Shown here: in pieces, positions 1 through 10,524 of the stretch
Layout of the letters: every line of letters starts with the position of its first letter
Position numbering within the stretch: position 1 is the first letter of the stretch
Origin: Diphasiastrum complanatum
Lineage: Eukaryota > Streptophyta > Lycopodiopsida > Lycopodiales > Lycopodiaceae
Assembly (NCBI GenBank): GCA_029204225.1
Contig: CM055113.1
Coordinates: forward strand, 12,514,402-12,578,401
DNA: 64,000 bases
Direction: 5' to 3'
The notes under the pieces: model-generated
What the model saw: the letters and a program-made list of their open reading frames with translations, nothing else
Database searches by the model: none
What the model was told of the DNA's origin: nothing
Position numbers and translations under genes: made by a program

Positions 1-174
1 ATAATGGAAAGAGGCTGCGAATTTCTTGATCAAGCAGTGTTGATTGAACTATTGCAACTTAGTCTCTTGCAGACCAATGATAATATTGCAGCAAGAATAA
101 GATGCAATAAACTCCTTCCAAACAAGAACATCTGAGCGAATCATTAAGGCCCCTCACATTCCAGGAGTAAATAT

Positions 175-594
175 TCATGCATCCAAGGGCAGAGAGGCAA
201 CCTCAACAGAGAGAGAGGCTGCCAAAGGAGAAGTTGCATCAGCTATTGGGGATGAAAGGAGCTTGGCACGCATGTCCCATTTCAGATCAGTGAGCCTAGG
301 AAAAGATTGAGGATTAGACTTCCCGGAAGCACGACGCTTCTTGGAGATCCTGGCCGAAACAGCTGACAACAGGAAAGTAGAAGACGCTGATGCATGGGGC
401 CCTTGACGGCGGGGGGCAGGAATGCCATCAATGGAAATGTCATCCGAGGTTGGATGAAGAGTCACTATATCCGGCTGCAGCAGGGTCTGTTCAGAAGTAT
501 TTGAAAGGGTTGAGAAAAACTCTTCCAGAGGATAATCCGCCCAAAGTCCCGGTAAAGTAGGGACAGAAGAGCCTGACAAAGTTGGCAAAGGCAA
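175..594 (-). CDS. Hypothetical ORF, 139 codons, unrecognised
   Basis: An open frame of 139 codons with balanced composition. It is rich in Ser, Pro and Ala, with a basic patch (SKKRRASGKS) near residue 85. I see no domain, signal peptide or membrane segment, and no neighbouring gene that would explain it. It is better than a random frame in this AT-rich DNA because its local GC is higher and its residues are not the usual low-complexity noise. It could be an exon of a host gene, a retroelement accessory ORF, or chance. Confidence 0.25.
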   Translation of the reverse strand: MPLPTLSGSSVPTLPGLWADYPLEEFFSTLSNTSEQTLLQPDIVTLHPTSDDISIDGIPAPRRQGPHASASSTFLLSAVSARISKKRRASGKSNPQSFPRLTDLKWDMRAKLLSSPIADATSPLAASLSVEVASLPLDA

Positions 595-599
595 AGAGA

Positions 600-1540
600 A
601 GGAAGAGAACTAGTCCTTTTATAGGGAATGTGTAGCCTTGAGGGAGTGGCCGAGGTGTCCAAAATAAGTGTGAGAGGTGTAAGGGAGACTCTAGGAGAAG
701 TAAAAGTGAGAGGATGAGGTGTATAGGTGTGAGAGGGTGTTTATCAACTAGTTAAAGCAAAAGGGGAGGAGTAGGAGGGCGCATTTTCCTAGGTGTCTTA
801 TGGCTTACAAGCCATGTGGCAAAGTAGGTAAGTTACATATTGATAAGGATGGAAGGTAGGTAGCTTAATATTTAATGTTAGCCACTGTCAAGTTGTATTT
901 TTCTTGGTTTACAACATTGGGATTCACCCCAAGTGTTTTTCATGACATGGGAAAGGCTTTGTATATGTCCATCTTATCTTGCATAATTTTCATCAATTCC
1001 TAGACCCTTTTTTCTAGGGGTTGCCCATCCCCAATCATAGTGGAGTGTGACACAAAGGGTGATCAGTCCTTTGGTTTCTTCTCCAAATCTTCACAAACAG
1101 AGTTTCTTTTTCTTTGTAGTCAGTAAGCAAACCATTCAACATATTTTCCAAACAATGGATTTTTTTCATTGAATTACTAATGCCATAACTTTTCAATCTT
1201 TCACAATACCCCAATAGACCATTTGTCCTTCACACAAAAACAATATGAATTGTGTGACCGATCTAAAATTTGGATGTTGCATTGAGCTTGGATCGATTGG
1301 ATACAAACTTCCATCAACCCATAGATCACAATGTTTCTTGTCTTCCGTCCTTTGGTGAGCTGGTAAGGTGGATCCTTTCAGATTTTTTCTCAACAGTGGA
1401 GCATATTCTGTGGGAAGATCATATGGAGATGATATTTAGACATCTTAATAATCGATAGATTAATCTAGTAGAAAACTAGCCTGCTATATCTTGTAAGCTA
1501 TTAAAACTCGTCTTAATTTTAATAATTGGAAAAATTGAAA
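600..1540. other. Spacer without recognisable gene
   Basis: AT-rich non-coding sequence. The only frames are short and have no recognisable motif on either strand. Confidence 0.5.
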
Positions 1541-1788
1541 TGACCTTGGCACTCTTTTTGATCCATCACACTCCATGTTTCTTGCTTTATATGCAAAATC
1601 AAAGCTTTGCAGTTATGAGCAAAATATTTTTTCAATAGATGTGTGTTGAAATTGCAAATTTTTGAATTGCAAAAGTTTGAAATAACCTTGCCGCTCCATT
1701 TGATCCAACACACTCCGTATTTTCTGAATTGCAAAAATTTAGATTCACGTTGGCACTCATTGTGATCCAAAATATTCAGAGTTTCTTG
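1541..1788. repeat. Degenerate tandem repeat, three diverged copies
   Basis: A motif reading roughly CTTGGCACTC..TTTGATCCA...CACTCC..TTTCT recurs at about 1541-1582, 1683-1725 and 1746-1788. The copies differ by several substitutions, so this is an old duplication and not an active satellite. Confidence 0.4.
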
Positions 1789-1886
1789 CCATGATTTTCA
1801 GATCGATAAGACTGTTTTTCTTTGACGTGAACACTATGAGTAGATGGAAAGAAACAATACGATTTGCATTTACATGAGAAGTTATG

Positions 1887-2640
1887 TTAGTTAATGGTAG
1901 AAAATAGAATCTTGAAGTATGGACCCCACGCGTTGCAGCTACCCAACTTCCAGTTAACTACATACGTTACTAGTGAGGTCAAGTCACTGGAGTTGTGTAG
2001 GTAGACCAAAAACTCGGTCAGAGTTTTAAAATCCATATCTAAGCCATATTGTATACTTCTATGCAAACCCGAATAGAACTTCCTCTTCTGTTCTTTCTTG
2101 GAAATGGAATGCAAAGTATGAACTTTCATAGCAACTCCCAAAATCTCTTAATATACTCAGCTACTTTCTCATTTTGTTGCCTAAAGATGTCCCAAGCAAC
2201 TACAGTATCTTTCTTATATTCTTTTGGCAAAAAATGGGCTTTAATTTGCTTTTAAAGCTATGCCATCTGGATGCAACTTCATGATTTGATTTCATAGTAG
2301 CCCACCATGGTGATGCATACTTATCTAGATGTATTATTGCAAATCGAATCTTGGAATGATTTGAGTATCTACTTTTCTCAAAGAAAGTATCAAGATTTCG
2401 AATCCAAGCAAGCAAACTCTCTTCATTGCTAGTATCTCCATCGAACTTAGAAAACTTGAAAAGTTTACTATCAATCTTAGCAAACCTCCTTTTCCTAGAT
2501 CGAGTAGAGGAAGTCGACTTGGAGGAAACATGAGGTGATGATGACATAGATGAAGAGGAGCTTGAAGAGCCTCGTGAGGATCTATCCATCTTTGATTGGA
2601 GTTTTTGGAATTCATCGGAAATACACAAACTCAAGGCAAA
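1887..2640 (-). pseudogene. Ty3-type retrotransposon gag, frameshifted
   Basis: The first 140 or so codons (about 2634 down to 2200) begin with a Ser-rich and basic leader. They then show the core of a plant Ty3-type gag: a K-F-S-K-F-D-G-D start, the W-I-R-N-L-D-T-F-F helix, and the A-S-P-W-W turn followed by W-H-S-F. Around 2200-2250 the frame shifts. The homology continues in a second frame through about 1887 (K-K-E-Q-K-R-K-F-Y-S-G-L), the end of the gag core. No zinc knuckle, protease or polymerase follows on the left, so the element is truncated. A matching primer-binding site lies upstream at 2944-2955, which fixes the orientation. Confidence 0.6.
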
Positions 2641-2943
2641 AAGTATGAATAGACTTATGACTCAGAGAAATGCCGTTCTCCAAAAAGAAAGATAGAAGCT
2701 CGCATTAGCAAAGTATTGTCTCTAAAATAGAAAGCAAGTTGGAGATCCAATTCTTGAGGATCTCCCAAATGGAGTCTATGTGCTCTAATATTAAAGAGAT
2801 CTTGTAAGAAGAAGGAAATTTGAGCGGAAGGAAAATCTATTCGAAAGTAAACAAACAAGTCTTGTGTATTGGCATTTGTTTCAAGAATGAATACACAAGG
2901 CCTTCACAACAATTTCACAAAGAAAGAAAAATAGTAGACCTTG

Positions 2944-2955
2944 GCTCTGATACCA
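2944..2955 (-). promoter_or_regulatory. tRNA-Met primer-binding site of the Ty3-type relic
   Basis: GCTCTGATACCA on the plus strand is the complement of TGGTATCAGAGC, the usual plant initiator-Met primer site. It sits about 300 bp upstream of the gag start in the same orientation. The LTR should start close by at 2960 (TGTGAAATTG), but I cannot find its other copy. Confidence 0.6.
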
Positions 2956-5743
2956 AAATTGTGAAATTGAAGTGAAGGTCTCCTAAATTCTAAAGTCCTA
3001 ACTTAAACGTTGTGTCTTAAAAAGAAGCAAATCAACAAAACATTGTTGAATAAGTCCGAAAAAGAACTCAAAGCTTAATGAAGTAATTCAGCATTCAATC
3101 ACAAGTATTTGAAGTAACGTTGTGTAGTGTTTTTGGCTTTATGGCATGGTGCTTACTGATGGTGAGCTTGCATATTTGAGTTGTGTATATTTAATTTGCA
3201 CTCATGTAATGTTTGCATCAATGAATTGTGTGATTTTGTCTCAAATTTGATATCATAAGTTGGTGGATTGTCCATCAAGAACATTCATGATCATGTTGAC
3301 TTCCACAATTTTGAATTTTGTCATTCTTGAAAAGTTAACACATTTTTCAAGGTTTCAAGTGGAGAAAGAATCAATTGCCCCATACTTACTTGAAATGCTC
3401 AAAATTATGTCATGCAATTCTATGTGATAAATTTCAACATTTTTAATAAGTCAAGGAAAATATATTATATTATATTTTGATGACATTATACTCATGAAAA
3501 ATAATTGTTTCATAAAATTGTCATAAATATTATCACAACTTGAAAGTTGAATCATATGTCAATCATTACAATAACAAGAGTGTAAATTTTCCAATTATTA
3601 TTGAAGTAAGACAAGTGAAAATTGATATTCTAGATGTCATCTTGTTCATCACTTGACAACTATTGTTGCTTTAATAAATATGATTGATAATGATTGAAGC
3701 TATTAATAAATGTAGTGCACGCGGCCAAGGGAATGTACCACTTTGACTATTGAAAATGTTTTGTAGGCAAAATGATCAATAATATTGTAGATTGAGCTTT
3801 AAATAACTTTTGACAATTTGCTCATATGCCTAAAGCCATAGCAGTTGCACCATCCATAGACAATACACTAATTTTTCAAAACACTAGATTGAGAGCATTT
3901 GTAGTTGCCATTGCTAGTGCATAACTTTGTGATTATTAGTCATAATACAATATGCCTTTCATTTCAAACAAATCTATATTAAATGTCGCTAGGCATGACA
4001 CTTCTAGAAATTTACAGGGATCAACATTTTTGGTGTTGCAAAATTATCACAAGGCCTCTCAAGTTGTAGTTAACAAGGTCAAATGATCATTATAATGGAT
4101 GTCACCAAACAACACTTCAACCATTGTCCCCAAAAAATGCATATTTCGAGAATTTTTTTGTCAAAAAGTATCCTTTGCTAGCTCTAAAAACCGGTTTATG
4201 TTTTATTTCAATTTGTTGCTATGTTATTTATATTGCAAATGAGTGTTTCTAAATTCCATTTTGCAGTAGTGAAGTCGTATGTAATAATTTCTAATAGAAA
4301 CTTATATGTTCCAAGTAACAAAGGTTTTAGTGTGAAGATTATGCAAAATCTAGCTTGATCATTTTACATTTTTATGTACATAACTCAATCACACATGTGT
4401 GGAGCATGTTCCCATGTGTGAATAGTAGGCCTAATTGCATTAGATTATTTGTGTCACAAATTAGCTTGTTTCTTGAAGCTATGTGAAACTAGACAAAAGC
4501 TAGTCATGCATAAGCATGCCAAGTGTCATCATGAAGTTGGGCCTCAATCTCCTCATGACTTGTACAAATAAAAATGCATGGTTAGGATAGGCAAATAGAC
4601 ATCCTTCTCGAGTCCTATGAGGTGTCGACACATGTCATAAAGTGTAGACGTGCAAAATTGCAAGTGGTGCACCATAGCTCAAATCCTCATCACATTGACT
4701 TTTGAGTCCCAATCAAATTGAGAGGTGCAAATCATGGATCCAATCATGTTTAGAGGTAGACCTACACATGCTTCATTGAGTAGGAACTCAAGCTACCACT
4801 ATATGGATGTGAGCTCTCATTGTACTTAGAACGCTTTTGAGAGATAGAATGATTTTGGTGTCAAATCTCTTGTTGTATTCTCTCTCTACCCGAGGGCTCA
4901 TTTTTTTCTCTCTCTACCTGAGAGTAGGATATTTTTTCTCACTCGAGTAACACTTAGTTTTCTCATGGATGTGCATGGATATGGCTTGTCTTTGATGGAT
5001 GATTACTTTTTTGTGTTCAAGAGCTCTTGCCAAGATCCAAATCTAAGTTTGACAGCTCCCTAAAATCTGAGTTGATCAAGTGGATTGGTAGTGTGCAAAC
5101 CCTCATGCATGTAGGTCGTGGTAGATCTATTCAAGATTCTTAAATGCACATTTTTTTAAAACATTTTTAAAGATTTAGGACTCATCAACTTAGAAAAAAG
5201 AGAACATATTATAATCAAGATATCACATGGCCTTAACAATGAAAAGGGACCATGTTGAGATTCTGTGTGTTAATTTAGAAGTACTTTTACTATTGGGTAA
5301 ATAAAATGTAAACAAACTAGTAGTGGGATAGGTTTATAAATGGGAATCTTGGCCACATCTTGGCAATTCGCAAAGTTAGTGAACAAATAAATCTTCATGT
5401 GATATGGCTTATATCTATATTTCACTTATATGAAATGTTTTTTTTTGGCTCTCTCTCCTCATTGTCCACAAGGCTACATACATTATTGTACCTTGACAAT
5501 GCAAGATTTATTTACCATCCATGCCTTCCAAAGGCATGATACTAAGAGCACTACTTAGTAGTAATCTTTGAGAATATTAATGAGATCCGAGTAGCAAAAG
5601 CATGACAAGACAAATTAGTGAAATAAAGTCTATGGTTGGGTTAATTCAATAGAAAAAAGATCAAAACTAGACAAAGCTATAAACAGATCCATGCAAGAAG
5701 GCTGCAAATATACTACTTGACAGCCATAAGTGTGACAAAGAAG
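2956..5743. other. AT-rich spacer, possible LTR remnant at left edge
   Basis: There is no gene and no open frame above background. The left edge should contain the 5' LTR of the relic to the left, beginning near 2960, but its far end is not recognisable. Around 4870-4950 a CTCTCTCTACC(C/T)GAG motif appears twice. It resembles, in the opposite orientation, part of the X-family LTR found at 33-38 kb, and may be an LTR fragment. Confidence 0.4.
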
Positions 5744-6060
5744 CTATGAAATTATGCAAAACTTAAGCACATATTCTTGTGCACTTTCATTACTTCTCCT
5801 CATGCTTTGCAAAACTTGGTTGCTTAGCATAAGCACTCTTGAAGTGTTGTTGGATTCATATATTGCCTTTAATGAATCCCAAGCTTCATTGGTTGATGTG
5901 CAAGAGGCAACTTCCTTGAGAAGATCATTACTAACATTCATTTTCATACAATGTAATACTAGTCTAGGCTTCTTCTTGTACTTCACCAATTTTGTTCAGC
6001 TAGAGGTTCATCCTCTTCACCTAGGACAAGATGAAAGAGTGTAGGAGGTCAAGTTTGGAA
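5744..6060 (-). pseudogene. Copia gag fragment
   Basis: The frame contains the central helix block of plant copia gag: M-K-M-N-V-S-N-D-L-L-K-E-V, then C-T-S-T-N-E-A-W-D-S-L-K and N-N-T-S-R-V-L. A shifted frame just upstream adds an acidic stretch typical of the preceding part. No LTR, protease or polymerase is attached, so it is an isolated relic of about 300 bp. Confidence 0.65.
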
Positions 6061-6192
6061 GCTGCAAGTTTAAATACTTGGTTAATTGAATCTAGTCCAC
6101 ATTAATAGTAGGCTTTTTGTTATGGAGGGAAATCCATATCATTAATGAGACATGGAACTACTATATATAGTGTAAACTCATGGGAAGAAAAG

Positions 6193-6530
<338 letters not shown>

Positions 6531-6806
6531 CATGCTTATACATGAGTTCTTTTGGGTTCATCCATCCATTGATGCACTATCTTGATGATATCTTGCAATC
6601 TTGTGTGTAGAATGCTCATATTTTGCTATTTTTGGATGGAAAGCAGCTTCATTTTGTCATATGTTTGATGTTTGATCAGTATCTTGTTGAGTTTACATCT
6701 CTTTAGATGTTGATTTTCTACATTGCAAATGGTGTAAATAGTGTTGTCTTCATAGCCAAAGATCAATAGATGATTTTGGATATTAAATGATTTGAAATTC
6801 TTCACA

Positions 6807-6818
6807 TGGTATCATAGC
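6807..6818 (+). promoter_or_regulatory. Primer-binding-site-like sequence of plus-strand copia relic
   Basis: TGGTATCATAGC differs by one base from the plant tRNA-Met primer site. It is directly preceded by TTCACA (ends 6806), the usual LTR 3' end in this window. It lies about 580 bp before a copia gag start on the same strand, so it marks the 5' LTR/leader boundary. The start of that LTR is not found; the CT microsatellite may lie within it. Confidence 0.5.
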
Positions 6819-7398
6819 TTTGGTGCAGGTTATGGAAGGTACAACCACATTTAGCAAAGATTTGGAGGAGCTTCAATCTCTAGAGCATGCTAGAATAGTT
6901 TGTACTAAAAAATCAAGAATTTTGCAGTGTATGATTGATGTTTTGTAGATCAAAACTCAATTTAGGTTTATGAAGTAGGCCGATTTCACACGTGTGTAAC
7001 TAGAATTGGGTGATTTTAATTGCATTAGAAAAGCTTCATTAGAGTCTACAAGACTTTATATCAAGATTTCTGCAATTGCGTGTAGAATTTGGAAGATTCA
7101 ATTTTTTGTGATTTTGTCAAAGCCCTAATTTTGATTGGATCTCCAATTTTTGAAGTTTTTGAACTTTAATAGAGTGTGTTTCAATCTTAGAAAGTGGCAA
7201 GATTCATTAGATTCTATGTGGATCATAGGTTGATCAAGATTTCTTCATTCTATGTGTTGATTTGCTAGTAGTAGTGCTAGAAGAGAATTGAGAGTTTCCA
7301 TATTTTGGCGATTTCTTTTTTAATACATTTGTTGTCATTCAAAAGAGTGCTTTGAGCATTGGAATAGGTTGAAAGGAGAAGATCAGGTCATTTCAACA

Positions 7399-8597
7399 TG
7401 GCTACAAGTGGAGGCTTTATGTTGGAGAGAAACGATAGGCTTACCTCAATCAACTATTCTACTTGGAAGGTGAGGATGGAGAGGCTTATTGGAGATGAAT
7501 GAGTTGATGGAGATTGTTGCAGGTGTGTAGGAGAGGCCTTAAGCACCTCAAGATCAAGTGAGGTATGACAAGAGATCTAAAGAACTCTACACATGATAAA
7601 GATGAATGTTACCAATAAACTTCTCAAAGAAGTTGGTAAGTGTACTTCATCAAAGGAGGCTTGGGATTCATTAAAGAAGCTTTATAAATCCAAGTCTACA
7701 TCTAGAGTGTTGACTCTAAGAAGACAAATCCACAATCGAAGAAGAAGATATTTTGTAGGCATTGCAAGCGCAATAACCATGAGATCCAGGATTGTCGAAT
7801 TCTCAAAGCGAATTACGCAGCCAAGCAACCTGATCAACAAGCAAATATAGTTACATCATCTCCCCAGGTTGAAGTGAATGAAGGCGCATTTATGGTCAAA
7901 GACCAAAGTGCAGTTTTGGATGATTCTTGGTTTCTTGATTCTGGAGCTACTCAACACATGACCAATCAATGTGAGATCTTCAACTCCTATATGCCTTACA
8001 GCATGAAGAAATTTGTTCATCTTGGTGACAATAGCACTCACACTATTGAAGGTGAAGGTACTGTAAGATTGTGATTCTAGCATGATCAATTCAAACTACT
8101 GATAAACGTTTTATATGTTCCTAAGCTCTCTACAAATCTGTTATCAGTAAGTAGAATTATAGATTTAGGTCACAAGGTAGAATTTGAATCTGATCATTGC
8201 AAAATTATTCATAGGAGTAACAAGATCCTTGCACTCAACAAGAGACAGGAATACTTATATAGATTGGCGTATTGTTATTATGAATCTAGTCAAGCCTTGA
8301 AAACCTCTGTTCTAGTCAATAAAGCATTACTATGGCATCATCGCTTAGGACACTTGAATTATGCATATGTTTTGAACATGTCCAGACAATTCATGGTTCT
8401 TGATCTCGACTATCCTTTTGGTAAAGTCGATCTCCCTATCTGTCATAGCTGCATCTTTGTAAATCAGGCTAGGATTTCTTTTAGATCAAACCATAGGCAT
8501 GCAGCAAAAGATCTATTAGATGTTGTTCATTCGGATATTTGTGGATCTATGCAAACTCCTTCATTGCTAGATGAAAATTATTTCATTACAGAACAGC
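7399..8597 (+). pseudogene. Copia gag-protease-integrase N half (split element, left part)
   Basis: Reads gag start (M-A-T-S-G-G-F-M-L-E at 7399, stop after about 35 codons), the gag helix block near 7593-7730, a CX2CX4HX4C zinc knuckle near 7752-7793, and the aspartic protease motif W-F-L-D-S-G-A-T near 7928. It continues with the pre-integrase H-H-R-L-G-H motif near 8338 and the integrase start V-V-H-S-D-I. Several stops and frame changes show it is dead. At 8597 the integrase is interrupted by the young copia insertion and resumes at 15106. The first 330 bp match the gag of that young element, while the downstream part is a different copia family, with the switch near 7731. Confidence 0.85.
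8593..8597. repeat. Target-site duplication, left copy (ACAGC)
   Basis: ACAGC directly before the left LTR is repeated at 15101-15105 directly after the right LTR. This perfect 5-bp duplication fits copia integration and marks 8598-15100 as one insertion. Confidence 0.95.
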
Positions 8598-9251
8598 TGT
8601 GAAAAATACAGATCCTAAGTGGATCTAAACTCCAAGATCATTGGCTTGAATGCTTGCACTCCAAACTACATAAGCTAGGAATTGGCAACACATTCTATGC
8701 TACCTAGAATGCAAAGAACTTGATCAAAAAGCATTTACCACAAATGAAAACTTCCATAAACATCAAGTGCGGCCCAAAATAGCATTATACAGTCCATAAT
8801 ACATCAGCCTACCACTTTTGGAAAGCACCTAAGATCATACACAATAGCTTGAAGACAATACACACAATAATGCTCTCAATGGAGGAAGAAACAATGACAA
8901 TGATCTATTGATCTCAATGAAGCATACAAAAGGTTTCTCCAACCTGTTCTCCACGAATTTCAGCCTAATATAGGTGAGAGAGATGACTCTCTCTCCTCTC
9001 TCTAGAACTTAGGACCCAATTTTAGGACACCAGTAACCTAAAATAGCCAATTTTGGCCTATATGTCCAAATAACATGATTTTAGTGTCATTTAGAAGGTC
9101 CCAAAGTTTGAGACTTCTTCAACATGAAATATATACTAGAATAAAAGTATCTAGGTCTCTTTCACACGTGTGAAAGGTTAGATCCAAAACTATGTACAAA
9201 AATTGCCAATTTAGGCCTCAAACTAGCTAGGAAATGTTGACAATTTTCACA
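8598..9251 (-). repeat. Family A 3' LTR, 654 bp
   Basis: Starts TGTGAAAA and ends TTTTCACA on the plus strand, which are inverted ends. It matches 14464-15100 throughout except for an extra 17 bp at 8620-8636. An 18-bp perfect palindrome around a G-box lies at 9159-9176. Confidence 0.97.
8620..8636. other. 17-bp block unique to the left LTR
   Basis: TGGATCTAAACTCCAAG is present here and absent from the other LTR. It accounts exactly for the length difference between the LTRs (654 versus 637 bp). Confidence 0.9.
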
Positions 9252-9261
9252 CTCCCTCTTC
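9252..9261 (-). promoter_or_regulatory. Polypurine tract of family A element
   Basis: Minus-strand GAAGAGGGAG directly abuts the 3' LTR (TGTGAAAA). This is the expected position of the plus-strand DNA primer. Confidence 0.85.
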
Positions 9262-9264
9262 AAC

Positions 9265-10524
9265 TTAACTTGCTAGTTTTACAACACTACTTTGCTCCAA
9301 CCTAAGAATGATCTCCATCATGATGATAGATCTCTTTTCAAGTGTTCTAATATGTACAATATGAAGTACAACATAATTGATATAGATAATAGTGCCCATA
9401 TAGGATGCTTCACTATTTCTTACATCAATTTTACATAGAATGGTGAACAAGATACATGTAAAAGAACATAGAATAACAATGAAAGGATTACTCCATGTAT
9501 CCACCTTTGAGTTCTCTGTAAAACAGCAGCAAACAAGTTGTAAGTGAAAGTAACCAACAGGTGTTTGCATGCCTCGTCCACATTCCACTATGCCCATAGT
9601 GAATGCACCATGTATCTCCATGAATGAACCTCCATCACCACCTTGCCTTTGTAGATCTCCAATCCACGAAAGCCCTTGAGTGAATGAATGCCAAAATGAT
9701 GTGTTCTCTGTTCCATTTGAATGAGCAAAACCTGAACTTGAAATACTTGAAGTATCTCCACAAGATTTGCATATAACGCTTGATCCTACATTGTCAACAA
9801 TTTGCCAATTTGCCAACACTAGGATGCTAGATCTTGAACTTTGCTCAAAAGTAAACATATTGACCACTTCCATATCTTTTGAGATTTGAATGAATGCATG
9901 TACTTGATCATAAAAACCAGCAATGATAACTATTCCATCTCCAAGATCCAAAAGATGCAAAACTGTGGAACTAGTTTCATTGAATTTTGACAATTCCAAC
10001 ACATTGACATGACAATGTTCATACATGAGATTAAACAAGTAAGGTAGAGTAAAAGGACACTTCCTTGCTGCTCCAAGAACCTTACTTGAACCTTCAAGGA
10101 CCTGTAAAAACAGATCCAAGATGCTTTGCCCATGTGGCTCCCCTTTCATGCTTTTGACTAGCTTCCAATTGCTACTTGCCTCTTGGTGTTGATGAAGCAA
10201 TTCAAGATCAACATCTTGATCTTCCAATAAAACATCAAGGACTTTGCATTTATAAACATCTTCAGATCTGAACCTCTGAAGATACTCCCTCTCAAACACA
10301 TGATTAACATCCCACAAGATCTCATCATTGCTTGATTTCAACCTTTCACTATAGTTAGTGAAAACAATGTCACCATCATAAACCAAAAGATAGATTTCTA
10401 CACTTCTATCCAACATGAAGTAGAGTAGATGAAGTTGAGTATCAAACCTAATAAAACCAGCCCATTTGAGCTCAAACCAAACCTCAACGAGATCTTCCTT
10501 GCCTTGAAGAAATTGCCACTTGAG
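9265..10524 (-). other. Foreign segment fused in frame to pol (residues 924-1342)
   Basis: From residue 924 (L-K-W-Q-F-L-Q-G-K-E-D-L) to the stop, about 420 codons stay open in DNA of about 35-40 percent GC, where a random frame would hit many stops. I see no RT, RNase H or other retroelement motif. The middle part (residues about 940-1160) looks globular, with alternating hydrophobic and acidic stretches. The end (about 1250-1310) is Cys-rich and hydrophobic, possibly a membrane segment or non-coding DNA that happens to be open. It could be a captured host transcript, as known for maize Bs1, or a very diverged pol. I do not recognise the source. Confidence 0.7.
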
